Counted from the first letter of the stretch, positions 9,727-21,485 are shown. The stretch is DNA of 64,000 nucleotides from Boesenbergia rotunda (GCA_024364735.1 JAGFNQ010005391.1:193543-257542); one strand, 5' to 3'. Numbers and translations are program-made. Notes: a model not told the origin generated them from the letters alone.

Positions 9727-12700
9727 ATGTCTTCTCTGAATTTGCGTTCCATTTTAGACACCAATAAACTAACTGGGCCAAACTTCATGGACTGGCTTCG
9801 AAACCTGAGGATAGTCCTCAAGGCAGAAAAGCTTCCTTATGTCCTTGAAGATCAACTTCCCAACCGTCCTCTAGAAGATGCAACTCCAGACCAGTTAGTG
9901 GCCTATCAGAAACATGTGACCGATTCTGAACTTGTGAGTTGCATCATGCTAGCCGCTATGGTACCTGAGCTGCAAAAGCAGCATGAGCATATGGATGTTT
10001 ATACCATCATCTTCCATCTTCATGAGCTTTTTGACGAGCAGGCGAGATCCGAAAGGTTCAAGGTCTCCAGACTCCTCTTCACCTCTAAGATGCAGGAAGG
10101 CACTTCTGTTTCACAGTTTGTGTTAAAGATGTTGGGGTACATTGAGCGACTGGGCACACTCGGTTATGCAATGGATCATGAACTAAGTATTGACTTAATT
10201 TTGCATTGTTTGCCCAAAAGTTATTCACAATTCGTGATGAACTATCGGATGACAAGCTGGAGACTACCATTCCTGAGTTGCTCAACCTGCTGAAGAGTAT
10301 AGAGCCTTCTGTGAAGCAGGATCAGAAGACGGTATTGTTAGTTGGTTCCTCGAAGAAAGGTTCTAAGAGGAAGACCAAAGAATAGAATAAGGGAAAGAAG
10401 AAAAAGGCCAAAAAGACTGAAAAGACACCAAATGGCACTTGCCATCACTGCGGTAAGGAGGGTCACTGGCGAAGAAACTGCAAGGTTTATCTTGAGTCCT
10501 TGAAGAAGAAGGCATCCGATACCCCATCCTCTTCAGGTATCTTCGTTATTGAATGTCACTTTATTTCCTCAACTACCTGGGTACTTGATACTGGGTGTAG
10601 CTCACATATATGTAATGATATATAGGGGCTAAGGAATAGAAGAAGACTCGTCAAGGGAGAAGCGAATTTGTGAGTTGGAAATGGAGCAAAGATTGCTGCT
10701 GTTGCCATCGGAACATATTTGCTAAAGCTCCCTACTGGACGTATCTTAGAATTGGATAATTGTTATTTTGTTCCTTCGTTAATAAAGAACATTGTATCTA
10801 TTTCATGCTTGAATGAAAAGGGTTATCATTTAACTTTCAGTAACAAATGTTGTTACATAACTTTAAATGGTGTTCTTTATGGGACCGGAACTTTGTGCAA
10901 TGGTATCTACACGTTAGATTTATCCGGTGACGTTTTCAATATCGAAGTTAGCAACAAACGAACTCAAATAGATAATCAAATAGACTCCTATACGTGGCAT
11001 TGTCGTCTTGGCCATGTAAGTAAGAAACGCATGACCAAATTACACCAATATGGAATTCTGGAATCATTTGAACCCGGTTCATTTGATACATGCGAATCAT
11101 GCTTAAAAGGCAAGATGGCCAAATTACCCTTTTCTGGAAAAGGTAAACCAGTGGGAGAATTGCTTTGTCTAATACATACTGATGTATGTGGACCAATGTC
11201 AACTCTTGCACAAGGAGGCTATAGCTACTTCATTACCTTTATCGATTATCACTCACGATTCGGGTATATGTTCTTAATGAAATACAAATCTGAAGCTTTT
11301 GAGAAATTCAAAGAGTTCAGAAGTGAAGTAGAGAAATAGCTTGGCAAAAGTATTAAGATACTTCGATCCGATCGGGGTGGTGAATACTTAAGTCAAGAGT
11401 TTCAAGATTATCTTAGGGACAATGGGATATTATCCCAATGGACTCCGCCGTATACACCACAGCATAATGGTGTATCTGAGAGGCGTAACAGAACCTTGAT
11501 GGACATGGTTAGATCTATGATGAACCATGCAACTCTTACAAAATCCTTTTGGGGCTATGCACTTAAGACAACTGTTTACTTGCTAAACAGAGTCCCGACC
11601 AAGGTAGTCTCTACTACTCCATATGAGACGTGGAATAGTAAGAAACCTCATTTAACTCACCTTAAAATATGGGGTTGTCCTGCTTATGTGAAGCGGACCG
11701 TATCAGACAAATTGGATGCTAAGTCTGATAAATGTCTATTTATTGGATACCCTAAGGAAACGAAAGGTTACCAATTCTATCATCCCTTGGAACAAAAGGT
11801 GTTTGTTTCAAGGCATGCTGTGTTTCTAGAAAGAGAATTTCTTTTACAAGAAAATAGTGGGAGTAACATTGAACTTGAAGAAGTTCAATAAACTCCAATA
11901 GACATTAAAGAGACACCTAGTCTAGACCCACAACCGAAAACTCATAATGATGAGCTATCAGTTGAACCTAAAACAACACCACCTCTTCGTAGGTCTGATA
12001 GGACACGCAATATTCCAGAGAGATACGGATTTCTTATAAGTGAATCGAACGACGTGTTACTCATTAGCGATGATGAACCTATCAGTTATGAAGATGTTCT
12101 TAAAAGTTCAGAAAGGGACAAATGGCTTGAAGCCATGAAGTCGGAAATGGATTCCATGTACCAAAATCAAGTATGGGACTTGGTTAACCCACCTGTAGGG
12201 ATTAAGCCCATAGGGTGCAAGTGGGTTTTCAAGAAGAAAACCGACATGGAAGGTAATGTTGTTACCTTTAAGGCTCGATTAGTGGCAAAAGGATATCGTC
12301 AGAAACAAGGAATTGATTATGACGAAACCTATTCGCCAGTAGCTATGCTTTAATCCATTCGGATGCTCCTGGCCATAGCAGCTCATTATGATTATGAGAT
12401 ATGGCAAATGGATGTGAAAACAGCTTTCCTTAATGGAAACCTGCTTGAGGATGTATACATGATACAACCTGAAGATTTCACATCGGTTGATAAAACCAAA
12501 GTATGCAAGCTTCGACGATCCATATATGGACTGAAGCAAGCATCCAGGAGCTGGAACATCCGTTTTTATGAGACAATCAAAGAGTTTGATTTCTCACAAA
12601 ATCCTGACGAACCTTTTGTATACAAGAATGTTAGTGGGAGTGCAGTCGTATTCCTAGTGTTATTTGTCGATGACATATTACTTATAGGAAACGATATATC

Positions 12701-13640
12701 AATCTTACAGTCAGTTAAAATTTGGTTGTCCAAAACTTTCTCCATGAAAGACCTGGGAGAAGCAACCTATATCCTTGGGATTAGAATCTATAGAGATAGA
12801 TCAAAACGATTGCTTGGTCTTTCGCAGTCTACATATATAAACCGAGTGCTAAAAAGGTTTAGCATGTCGAAATCCAAGAAAGGTTACCTTCCCATCAGGC
12901 ATGGGATCAACCTTTCAAAGTCTATGTGTCCGCGCACAGAAGATGAGAGGATTTGCATGAATAAGATTCCTTATGCATCCGCGATAGGATCTATCATGTA
13001 TGCTATGTTATGTACAAGGCCCGATGTATCGTATGCTCTAAGCGTCACGAGAAGATACCAGTCTGATCTAGGAATGGATCATTGGGCGGCTGTCAAGATA
13101 ATCCTTAAGTACTTAAGAAGAACTAAGGATGTGTTCTTAATATATGAGAAGGTGATATGATAATACGTGGGTATACAGATGCCAGTTTCCAGACAGATAA
13201 GGATGACTCTAAATCTCAGTCCGGATACGTATTTATTCTAAATGGGGGCGCAATAAGTTGGAAGATTTCCAAGCAAGACACTGTAGCGGATTCTACCACG
13301 GAAGCGGAATATATTGCAGCATCGGAAGCAGCAAAGGAAGCAGTCTGGATCAAGAAGTTTGTCACAGAACTTGGTGTGGTTCCAACCATTGATGAAGCAA
13401 TACCGGTTTACTGCGACAACAATGGAGCTATTGCACAAGCAAAGGATCCAAGGTCTCATTAGCGATCCAAACATGTGTTTCGCCGCTATCATCTGATTAG
13501 AGAGATTATAAGTAGGAATGATATACAAATTGAGAGAATTCCCACTGAAAGGAATTTAGCGGATCCTTTAACTAAGGCCTTGCCTCAAAGTAAGTTTGAG
13601 GGACATGTTAGAGCCTATGGTATTGGATACCGTAGCGATT
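9727..13640 (+). pseudogene. gag-pol: Copia A copy 2 gag-pol, heavily decayed
   Basis: The only copy here that keeps the full gag: about 125 codons (9896-10270) missing from copies 1 and 3, with the helical capsid-like region (ELQKQHEHMD, SKMQEGTSVSQF). A frameshift near 10240 moves the rest of pol into the third frame. The zinc knuckle is intact (CHHCGKEGHWRRNC), and so are the protease DTG, integrase and RT (FVDD). In-frame stops lie at 10383, 10623, 10671, 11337, 11889 and 12351. A small deletion near 13145 shifts RNase H, and a stop at 13460 replaces the CAG found in relatives. The acidic RNase H residues deleted in copy 1 are present here (EYIAASEAAKEA). Not functional. Confidence 0.92.
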
Positions 13641-13651
13641 AGCATTAGGCC

Positions 13652-13662
13652 AAGTGGGAGTT
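13652..13662 (+). other. Polypurine tract of Copia A copy 2
   Basis: AAGTGGGAGTT immediately before TGTTAGTAATATG, the LTR start, identical to the tract in copies 1 and 3. Confidence 0.85.
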
Positions 13663-15874
13663 TGTTAGTAATATGAGAGAAGTGTCCTAAGGCAATCGCC
13701 TTATGATTGTAATCATTTATTTTAAAAATGAATATTCACTATTTGAGTATACATATCTGTGTATTTGATTGAGATCTTAAATTCATTTACTGAATGTCCC
13801 CAATACAATTTACAGCATGAGAGAATTTGTAATGAATTCACAACTAGTGATTATCGCTACATGTGCAATTGTGAAGTATTGAAATTGTCCCTAGTCGATG
13901 AATTGATAGATACGGACACTATCAATTCTGTTGAGACTAGCATGAGTTATTCTCTAATCAGCTGATTCTCACTGGCTGGTGACATTGGGATGTCCGGAGA
14001 TAAACATGGATGCTAGTTAAGGGAACTAGTTCATTTGAGTGACTGGCTGTAAAACTTCATATGGTAGTCTACATATAGATATGTCAGTAAAGTTTTTACT
14101 GCATCTTAAGTGCGATATTCCTTTGACTTGCGGTGTTCAAGTCATCTTGGTCATAGAGACTTATACATTGATATCTTAAGCAAGCATCTCCAAGGAGGTG
14201 TGGACCCAGGATGATTGGGTATAAGCCAAAGTGCCCGAAGATGTTTGAACAGCCTACAAAAGATTCACCACTCCTTGCGAGGAGATGTATACCCAAGGCC
14301 TATCATCGGATTGTTACTCGAAGCCTCTGGCCAGAGCATGACATGTTCGGAGTATGAATCTCTTAAATACATAAGAGTAATTAGAATCCGTTGGACGAGA
14401 AAGACATTACATGGGCTAGGTGTTACGTAGTCAGCCTAGTGGGGACTGACACGCATAGACCATGTCCTGAACCAAGTGGGTATAAGATAGTGAAGGGAAT
14501 GAGGCATGATTCATTATAGCTGCTGAAGGGTTTCAGAATAATTTCTGAGGTCAACCGTTGATCTTTCGATTAATTGGGGATCATGATGTACTACTAGGTG
14601 CCACTCATGATCGTTCTATAATTTGTTAATTATAGACGGCCATCATAAATCGAAAGCCTATTTAGTCACACACACTACGAGTAATCCGAGGGATTTAAAA
14701 TGAGTTGAAAATTAGATTTTCCGATCAAGAGAGATAAGTCGAATCTGAATTTTTTAGAGTCGCATCGGAAGCATAAAATGGCTAAGTCTTTTGACGACTT
14801 ATTGGACGAATTAAACGAGTTTAATTCGTAAAGTTTTGGCTTGGGTTTGGCCAGCCAAAGGGACCCTCTTTGTTTGGCCGACCACATTAAAAGGGAGAAC
14901 CAAATTGTTTGGATCAAGTTATAAAATAAACCAAGTGTGGTTTGTTTTATAAAATTATGGATAAAGAAATTTATATAAAGAGATTTATTTTTCATGGAAA
15001 TTAAAATGAACCATTGATTGGTTTATTTTATTTTATAAAATCAATAATGGATTGATTTACCATGATAAATAAATTTATATAAAGAAATTTATATAAAGAA
15101 ATATCTTTCCATAAGAAAAGGGAGACATGGTTGTTTTTATCATAAATTAAATTATGATAAAAACTTGGCATGATGGAATAATTCATAGAAAAATTTAAAT
15201 GATAAATTTCTTATGAAAATTTATTCCACAAAAAGGAGACTTGGCGCTTGAGAGACCACTATATAAAGGCACCAAGGCAAGGCTTGGAATTTAATCTAAG
15301 AGATCAAGAAATAAGCCCTCTCTCTCTCTCCTTCTCTCCCTCTCCCTCCTCTAGTTCCGCCGGCCCTAAAAGGAGGAACCCTTTGTTGCCGTGAGCTTCA
15401 TCCACCAAGCAGCTACCGAAGAAGAAGAAGAAGCGGGCGCAACTCCTTCCTTCTTCCTGGAATCTTGATTCCGTTGTTCGTTTGGTGGTTAGTATTTCCA
15501 TCTCACTCTTGGTATTCTTGTCGTGCCTTTGGAGAATCTAATAGTTCTTGTCGGCACGAAACTCGTGGCTTTACGAAGTCATCCCGAAGAAAACTCGGCG
15601 TGTACGCGAATAGAGGCGGAGCTTCTAAGGGACGCTTACGGTTGGATCTCGTCCCTTTCTTCAAGTTACGCGAGGTAACAAGTAAATTAGTTTACGTTTC
15701 TGCAAAATTTTAAATATATGATCATGTCCACACAACATAAGGTTGCATGCTAGATGTGAGGTTAAATAATTTGAGAAATTATTTAAAACTATTTATGCTA
15801 AATCTTCCGCTGCACGTAATTAAAATTTAAAATTACGAACCCGCATCCATGTCAACATGCACCCGATCCTAACA
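13663..15874 (+). mobile_element. Copia A copy 2, 3' LTR (complete)
   Basis: Runs from TGTTAGTAATATG to CACCCGATCCTAACA, about 2.2 kb, with TGTTAG/CTAACA terminal inverted repeats. It contains a weakened GGCC hairpin near 14850, AT-rich middle, TATA box at 15260 and CT-rich leader. It is clearly more diverged from the copy 3 LTRs than these are from each other. Confidence 0.88.
15260..15268 (+). promoter_or_regulatory. TATA box of Copia A copy 2 LTR
   Basis: TATATAAAG followed by a CT-rich run at about 15318-15352, the same core layout as in copy 1. Confidence 0.65.
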
Positions 15875-16583
15875 CAATAATCCTCAATTTTTCACTATTT
15901 CCAATGGAGGTCGTCCCTTCTCTCAAGTAGCTAATAGTAGTGAACTTGCTCACATCCCCGGTCATGTGTCTTGAGCATCCACTATCTTCTATCCACATAG
16001 TTGAGGCCTCCTTCACCTTTACCTATACAACATGAAAAACATACTCTTTTGATACCCAAATCTTTGATCCATAAGAATCATTTAGAAATCTTTTAGGTAC
16101 TCATGCCCTCTTGGTGTTTCACTTAGCCCCTAGTCTCCTAGATGCACCAATCCTACCTGTGAGTGATCCAAAGGCCACTTCTTTTGTCTTTGGCATATAT
16201 CTCAAACCAGCTTTGTTATATACGGCCCTTTGACTGTTGATTATCATATCTAGGTTGCTAGAGCCTACTTGGAATTTCCTAAGGGCCTTTGTGAGGTCCT
16301 CTACCTTCTTCGTTAGTTCCCTATTTTCATTTTCAAGACATGAAGCATGTGATGTAAGAGAACTAGCATGTGAGTCTTCCTTAAGTTTGGTAGATTCTAC
16401 TCTAAGCATGGCAATCTCATCTTTTAATTCCTTAATCTTACTTCTAGTCTTAGCTAAATCCATGTTAGTGCTAGAAATAATCATAACTAATGTAGAGGAG
16501 GGTAAGTGGTATACCTCACTTACCGAAGCTTCTGACTCAGATGATGAAGAGGATGAGTCGCTCTCATCACTGCTTGAACTTCT
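15875..16583 (-). pseudogene. gag: SIRE-like Copia gag/protease fragment
   Basis: The minus strand closely matches the Copia B element (about 25410-26110, plus strand). It has the Ser/Asp-rich segment (SSSSDESDSSSSSSESEASV), a coiled coil (KIKELKDEIAMLRVES), the ENRELTKKVEDLTKALRKF helix, the KTKEVAFGSL region and the start of protease. The open part runs 16119-16610. It is cut on the left by Copia A copy 2 and on the right by a new LTR start at 16584. No full element remains. It is probably an older Copia B relative that served as landing site. Confidence 0.8.
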
Positions 16584-16860
16584 TGTTGGTGCAGACAGCA
16601 CCCAAGTCAAACCTGTGTTTTGATAAATGGCAAAAGGTTCAAAAGTTAAGTCTTATTGTTTTCTAACATGCTACGTAAGTGTGTAGATTCAAGACCTAGC
16701 GAAGGACTGCTAGGCACCTGGCGAAGGAATGCCAAGAGACGAAGACCTAACGAAGGACTGCTAGGCACCAGGCGAAGGACAGCTTGGATCTGAAGACCTG
16801 GCGAAGGACTGCTAGGCACCAGGCGAAGGACAGCTTGGATCCGAAGACCTGGCGAAGGAC
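16584..16860 (+). mobile_element. First 277 bp of a SIRE-like LTR
   Basis: Starts TGTTGGTGCAGACAGCACCC, similar in layout to the LTR starts TGTTGGTGCAATCGACCC (55196, minus) and TGTTGAGGCAATTGGCCC (29999). It is cut at 16860 by the Gypsy B LTR. No matching remainder is found beyond Gypsy B at 23359. Confidence 0.6.
16694..16860 (+). repeat. GGCGAAGGACTGCTAGGCACC repeat block
   Basis: Units of the form GACCTGGCGAAGGACTGCTA and CAGGCGAAGGACAGCTTGGA alternate several times. GCGAAGGA or ACGAAGGA occurs seven times. The block occupies the upstream part of the LTR, where related LTRs hold their palindrome clusters. Confidence 0.8.
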
Positions 16861-17166
16861 TGTAACGACCCGGAAAATTCTCTTAATATTTCTTTAAAAT
16901 ATTAAGCATGTCTAGATAATTTTCTGAGGAACCTAGAAATATTAATGCGAACATTGGCCTAGAAAATCCATGTTTTCTCATTTAAATTGGGAAAAGGGGC
17001 ACTAATGGGCCTTATATGGGCTTTTTAGTACCATAATTATTGGTGGATTTTAGGTGAAAATTAGTATAAATATAAAGGGATTTTAATAAGAAATATTAAC
17101 ATAATTATGGGGGAATTTTTAGGGGATTTTCGAAAATACTAGGAAAAATAAAATAAAAATAAGTGG

Positions 17167-17248
17167 AAAAAAATTGTGCATCTACCAAGGATTGAACCTT
17201 GGACCTCTTGTACAACCATATATGCTTTAACCAACTCATCTAGCAAGG
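17167..17248 (-). promoter_or_regulatory. tRNA-like Pol III unit, antisense to the Gypsy B LTR
   Basis: Minus strand: A-box-like TAGATGAGTTGG (17231-17242), B-box-like GGTTCAATCC (17189-17198) in a CCAAGG/CCTTGG stem, then T7 (17167-17173). It is placed about 320-390 bp inside the LTR, as in Gypsy A. Confidence 0.5.
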
Positions 17249-17340
17249 GAATGTTATGAGGGAATGAAGTGGATATTGGTTAAGGCTTAGAAGAAGATGA
17301 AGGGTCATGGAGAGACTCTTCATTTACCTCCTTAATGGGT

Positions 17341-17347
17341 TATAAAG
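17341..17347 (+). promoter_or_regulatory. TATA box of Gypsy B LTR
   Basis: TATAAAG followed by a CT-rich stretch (TTCCTCCTCCTTCCCTC, near 17391), about 480 bp inside the LTR. The position agrees with the TATAAATA of Gypsy A. Confidence 0.6.
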
Positions 17348-18765
17348 AGGGGGGTTTGGGAGTTTCCTTTTCTTTCCATCACTTGGCATTTTCTTCCTCC
17401 TCCTTCCCTCATCCTAGCCGAACACCACAAGGAGAGTTTCCCTTGGGAAAACTCCACAAGAAGGTCTCATCTCCAAGATCTAAGGGTTTTCCAAGGATAC
17501 AAGGACAAGGGGGTTCAAGGGTCCAAAGATCTTACAATTTTCTTCTCTTTCAAGGTTCGAAAAATCAAGAAAACCCAAGGTAAGACTCCCTCACCTGTGG
17601 TATAATAGTTCCTTATGTTTTAGCATGATTTATTGGTTGGTTTTTGGGACTTGAGGTTGAAAGAAACAAAATCAAGCACCCTAGAGACCCTATGGGTTTC
17701 GGCCACAATGTTTTAGGGTCCATGATGATGCTAAAAATCTTGATAATGTTGTTTAATGTTCTCTCATGATGTTTAGGGAGTAAATATAATTTTTGGGAAT
17801 TTTTGGGGTACCCTAGGATACCCTAGGGTTTCGGCCAACAACAACACCCCATGGGTAGGGTTGGGTCTAAAACTCAAGCATGTGTTTTATGTATTAACAT
17901 GATATAAGGGAGATGGAGGGTGTTTATGTGAATGGTTCACATGGCCTAGAGACCCTATAGGTTTCGGCCAAGTACCCTACAAGGGTGGAAAGTTAGGACT
18001 TATTTCAAGTAAGGGCCCCAATGGCCCTATGGTAAGTTATGGTTGGTATTTAACAATTGATTTGGGGTTTTTAATGGAATTTTTCCATACCCCCATGGCC
18101 TTGAAGTTTCGGCCAAGAGTAAGATTAGGGCTAAAGGATTAGGGTTGGCCTTAAGTATGGAATCAAAGGGGTTCCTATGGCCTAGTATATGTGTATGAGA
18201 TGTTGTTTGGGAAGTTATGTGAAGGTTCATGGACCTAGGGTTCCTTGGGGACTTTCGACCAAGGACATAACCTAGGGCTAGGGTTGGGTTAAACCTACCA
18301 AGATGCTTGTCTATAGGTTACTAAGGGATATGTTTAAGTAAGATGGAAGAATTTTTATGTTAACCAAACCATTAGTTATATGTCATGAATTATATGATTA
18401 GGTCATAAATGTTTAAGACATGTGTCATGATCTATGAATGATATGTATGTATGCCATGTTTTATGAATAATATGTATGTATGTCCATGTCTTACGAATGA
18501 TATGTAGGTATGTCATGTTTATGAATAAATTGTATGTATGCCATGCTTTATGAATGATGTGTACATATGCCATGTCTAAGAATGAAAATGATGAATGAAG
18601 TTTAAGTATGATGAATGAATGAATATGCTATGAATGATGATGTCTTTAAGGCATAACGATGATGTTAAGAATGATGAATGAATGAATATGCTATGAATGA
18701 TGATGAATGAGAAAGCATGTGAAAGCATTTTATTTTATTTTATGGGCTTGTACCGGACCTAAGTA

Positions 18766-18862
18766 AGGTCCACGGTTCTGGACTACCGATGAAGCTGTCC
18801 ACGGTTCGGGACTACCGATGAAGCTGTCCTTACGGTTCGGGACTACCGATGAAGCTGTCCTT
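18766..18862 (+). repeat. Three-copy 31-bp tandem repeat
   Basis: ACGGTTCGGGACTACCGATG with AAGCTGTCC is present three times with small changes (18769, 18799, 18831). CGGTTC..GGACTACCG is partly self-complementary. Confidence 0.85.
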
Positions 18863-19093
18863 ACCCTAGTAGGTCGAGATTAGCTACCTCGTATTTACTC
18901 AGGGATGCGCGCATATGATGAATGAATGTGGTACAAGCCAGGGCCCAATGAATGTTATGATTATGTTAAAGTATTTAAAAGCATGTTTTTAAAGATTAAG
19001 CATCCTTATATGTATATGCAATTGCTACATGCATCCGTCCATGTTATGCATTATATTTATGATAAGAATATTATGCAAAGTAAGTTTATGAAG

Positions 19094-19580
19094 GTATGTT
19101 TATGCCATGATTTTATTTATGTTTATGCTAAGTAAAATGCCATGATTTTATTTATGTTTATGCTAAGTAAAATGCCATGATTTTATTTATGTTTATGCTA
19201 AGTAAAATGCCATGATTTTATTTATGTTTATGCTAAGTTAAAATGCCATTATTTTATTTATGTTTATGCTAAATTAAAATGCCATGATTTTATTTATGTT
19301 TATGCTAAGTTAAAATGCTATGATTTCATTTATGTTTATGCTAAGTTAGAATACAATGATTGTATGCTAGTTTAGGATGCCATGATTTAATTATGTTTAT
19401 GCTAAGTTAGGATGCCATGATTTTATTTATGTTCATGCTAGTTTAGAATGCCATGATTTAATTATGTTTATGCTAGTTAGGATGCCATGATTCTATTCAT
19501 GCCCATGCTAATTTTTGAAGCCATGATTTAATTAGGTTTGTGCCAAGTTAGGACGCCATGATTTTATTTAGGTTCATGCT
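19094..19580 (+). repeat. ~34-bp tandem array (TTTATGTTTATGCTAAG units)
   Basis: About a dozen units built on ATGCCATGATTTTATTTATG plus TTTATGCTAAGTAAA, near identical at first and degenerating to the right. The same array, with its own changes, recurs at 22168-22650 in the second LTR. Confidence 0.9.
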
Positions 19581-20300
19581 AAGAATGTTTGTGAGGTTAT
19601 GTTTATTATGTTATGTCTATGCCAAGTATTATGCCATGCTATGAATGTTTACGATGTTTATGTCTATGCCAAGTATGATGCCATGCCATGAATGTTTTTA
19701 TGGTTATGTTTATGTCATGCTACGAATGTGATTAAGCTATGTCCATGACATGTCGAATGTATGCTAAGTGATGATAAGGCTTATGTTCTAAGTAAAGCAC
19801 TAAGTATGTTAATGTTGCATGTGCTCATGATTAAGTGATGAATGGTTTTAGTGAGTAGAAAAGGGTCTTACTAAATCTGTGTGCTTATAGTCTTATTTTC
19901 TTATACCGCAGATCACGCAAGGGGACAGTAAGGAAGCAGAAGGAGGGCAATGAAGCATGTGTGTGATAGTGACTTGGCCAAGAAACAATATGTTTGCTCG
20001 TTATGATAGAACTTTACCTTTACTATTATGTGCTTGAATGTGACTCCATGACATGATTCTAAGTATGACATGATGCTAAGAATGACATGATGCTAAGTAT
20101 GATATAATGCTAAGTAGGACATGATATGATGCTAAGTATAATGTTAATATGTTAAGTTCCCATGTTATGCTGTTAGGAATGGTAGTAAGTGCATGTAGGT
20201 GTAAGTTAAAGGTTTCCGATGCATTATGATGTCTACATGCCCTAGGTATGTTAACGTAACGCCGCTTTAGGAAAAAGGAAAAAAAACCGGCGTTACAGGT

Positions 20301-20312
20301 TGGTATCAGAGC
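20301..20312 (+). other. Primer-binding site of Gypsy B
   Basis: TGGTATCAGAGC, complementary to the 3' end of plant initiator Met-tRNA, three bases after the LTR end. It primes minus-strand DNA. Confidence 0.9.
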
Positions 20313-20362
20313 AGTAACCATCTCACTACACACACATCAAGCCCTCTTCCTGCCGCTTCCAA

Positions 20363-20635
20363 GTAAGTACCTATTTACATATCTTATAGTAGGAAGATGT
20401 TTTATGATTTTAAGATAGGCAAGTATGGACGATAGTTATGATGAAAAGTACCTTACGATATGTAACGATGAATGATATTTTATCTTCTTTTATGAATTAG
20501 ATAATAGAATAATAGGGGTAGAAGAAAGCGATTTCGTGTGTCTTTCTCTGTATATATTTGCGAATTGAAAAAGGAATGGTTTTGTACTGGCTGGGTCGGT
20601 TTGGTACTAACTATGTCATTGTTTTTCAATTCCAG
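20363..20635 (+). promoter_or_regulatory. Candidate leader intron of Gypsy B
   Basis: Donor GTAAGT at 20363, a TACTAAC branch-site match at 20603-20609, a pyrimidine-rich tract and acceptor TTCCAG at 20630-20635, placed directly before an in-frame ATG. Length 273 bp. The block before the donor (CCTGCCGCTTCCAAGTAAG) is also in the Gypsy A leader at 45839-45857, so the donor at least is shared. Splicing is predicted, not shown. Confidence 0.5.
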
Positions 20636-21313
20636 ATGTTGCATGAGAATTTCACTGAGAGGTGCCGCGAGCTGATGGAGCGGATAGAGGAAGTGGGTTA
20701 CAGTCCGACCCTTGGAATTCAAGGCAACATAGGGTTCTTGGATCGGCTATTCAGGAAACTGGAATGGGAAGGGTTCCCAGTCGTGGATGATCATAGGATC
20801 GGAGCATTGCTTCGTTCATTGCCCAATCGGGCGAGAGAGGTGGCTCATCAGATCTGGGGGCAGCACGGATGTCGTATCTCATATACGAAACTATGTAGGC
20901 AGCTTCTCCGCCATGAGTTTCCGGAAGACCTGGGGGACTCGGAGGAGGAGCCCGAGATGTTGGAAGAGGACCCTGAGCCGCTAGAGGAGGATCCCGAGAT
21001 GTACGAGGAGGATCCCGAGCCATTCGAGGAGGACCCTGAGATGCTCGAGATGTTTGAGGAAGACCCGATGAGCGAGGACGATCTCGAGGGGTTTGAGGAA
21101 GACCCCGAGATGCTCGAGATGTTTGAAGAAGACCCCTGGATGTTCGAGGAAGCCCTTGAAGTGGCCGAGGAGATTCCCGAGATAGAGGAAGAGGATCCGA
21201 TGGAGACGGTGGAAGACCCTGAGGTGGGCCAAGGGGAGATGAACGAAGGAGTGGCAGTGACTGCCATGATGTTCTTTGTTATGGGTATGATGGCAGCCCA
21301 TCTATTTCATTGA
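20636..21313 (+). CDS. Acidic-repeat protein with hydrophobic tail, unknown function
   Basis: 225 codons, intact. The ATG at 20636 is preferred over the one 26 codons upstream because it follows a splice-acceptor-like TTCCAG. Residues 1-100 are helical and basic-acidic, with LLRSLPNRAREVAHQIWGQH, which vaguely resembles a retrotransposon capsid. Residues ~100-200 are a run of about ten 7-9 residue units built on EEDPE followed by a hydrophobic residue (LEEDPEP, YEEDPEP, FEEDPEM). The last ~20 residues are hydrophobic (VAVTAMMFFVMGMMAAHLFH), perhaps a tail anchor. There are no zinc knuckle, protease or other known motifs that I recognise. It sits where gag should be, between PBS and pol. The lack of stops beside decayed pol hints at recent origin or constraint; a chance open frame in a GAG-rich minisatellite is the main alternative. 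Confidence 0.5.
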   Translation: MLHENFTERCRELMERIEEVGYSPTLGIQGNIGFLDRLFRKLEWEGFPVVDDHRIGALLRSLPNRAREVAHQIWGQHGCRISYTKLCRQLLRHEFPEDLGDSEEEPEMLEEDPEPLEEDPEMYEEDPEPFEEDPEMLEMFEEDPMSEDDLEGFEEDPEMLEMFEEDPWMFEEALEVAEEIPEIEEEDPMETVEDPEVGQGEMNEGVAVTAMMFFVMGMMAAHLFH

Positions 21314-21485
21314 GTTCGGTTAGTTTTGTGAACCAATAAGGTCTGAGTTAGTCCTAATACAAGTTGTCAAGAGTGTGGGTCAATCTTATGTTCATGAACC
21401 TGATATTAACAATGAGGGACCTATCATATCACACAATGGTATCAAATTACATAAGGTCGATAATAATGTGAAAAGAGTTTCTTGA
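21314..21485 (+). other. Unassigned sequence between the acidic ORF and the pol fragment
   Basis: No ORF, repeat or match to the other elements that I can recognise. It joins the acidic ORF to RNase H, in place of protease and reverse transcriptase. Confidence 0.4.

Larger units (their letters stand above)
9057..15874 (+). mobile_element. Copia A copy 2 (5' LTR and PBS missing)
   Basis: Holds part of the leader (9057-9726), a decayed but full-length gag-pol, a polypurine tract and a complete 3' LTR. The PBS-proximal ~1 kb of leader seen in copy 3 and the 5' LTR are lost at the N. On the right it ends inside a minus-strand SIRE-like gag, followed by CAATA, which may be half of its target duplication. 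Confidence 0.88.
16861..20297 (+). mobile_element. Gypsy B 5' LTR
   Basis: Begins TGTAACGACCCGGAAAATTC and ends CCGGCGTTACA, about 3.4 kb, directly followed by a PBS. It contains an antisense tRNA-like unit, a TATA box, a three-copy GGACTACCGATGAAGCTGTCC repeat and a long ATG/TTTATG tandem array. Internal phrases such as TTTCGGCCA recur, as in the Gypsy A LTR, supporting a Del/Tekay-like relation. Confidence 0.85.

Noticed and set aside
15465..15713. 82-codon ORF in the Copia A LTR
   Set aside because: It lies in the transcribed leader part of the LTR, is not kept open in other family LTRs and matches nothing I recognise.
16237..16623. 128-codon plus-strand ORF over the SIRE-like gag fragment
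   Set aside because: It is the shadow of the minus-strand gag, whose domains match Copia B. The Ser/Leu-rich product has no motif.
19094..19580. CRISPR-like array
   Set aside because: The units are contiguous with no unique spacers; it is a plant LTR minisatellite.
20751..21301. Three minus-strand or alternate-frame ORFs over the acidic-repeat gene
   Set aside because: Ser/Gly- or Pro-rich reading frames arise from the GAG/GAC minisatellite on the other strand; none has signals or a domain.
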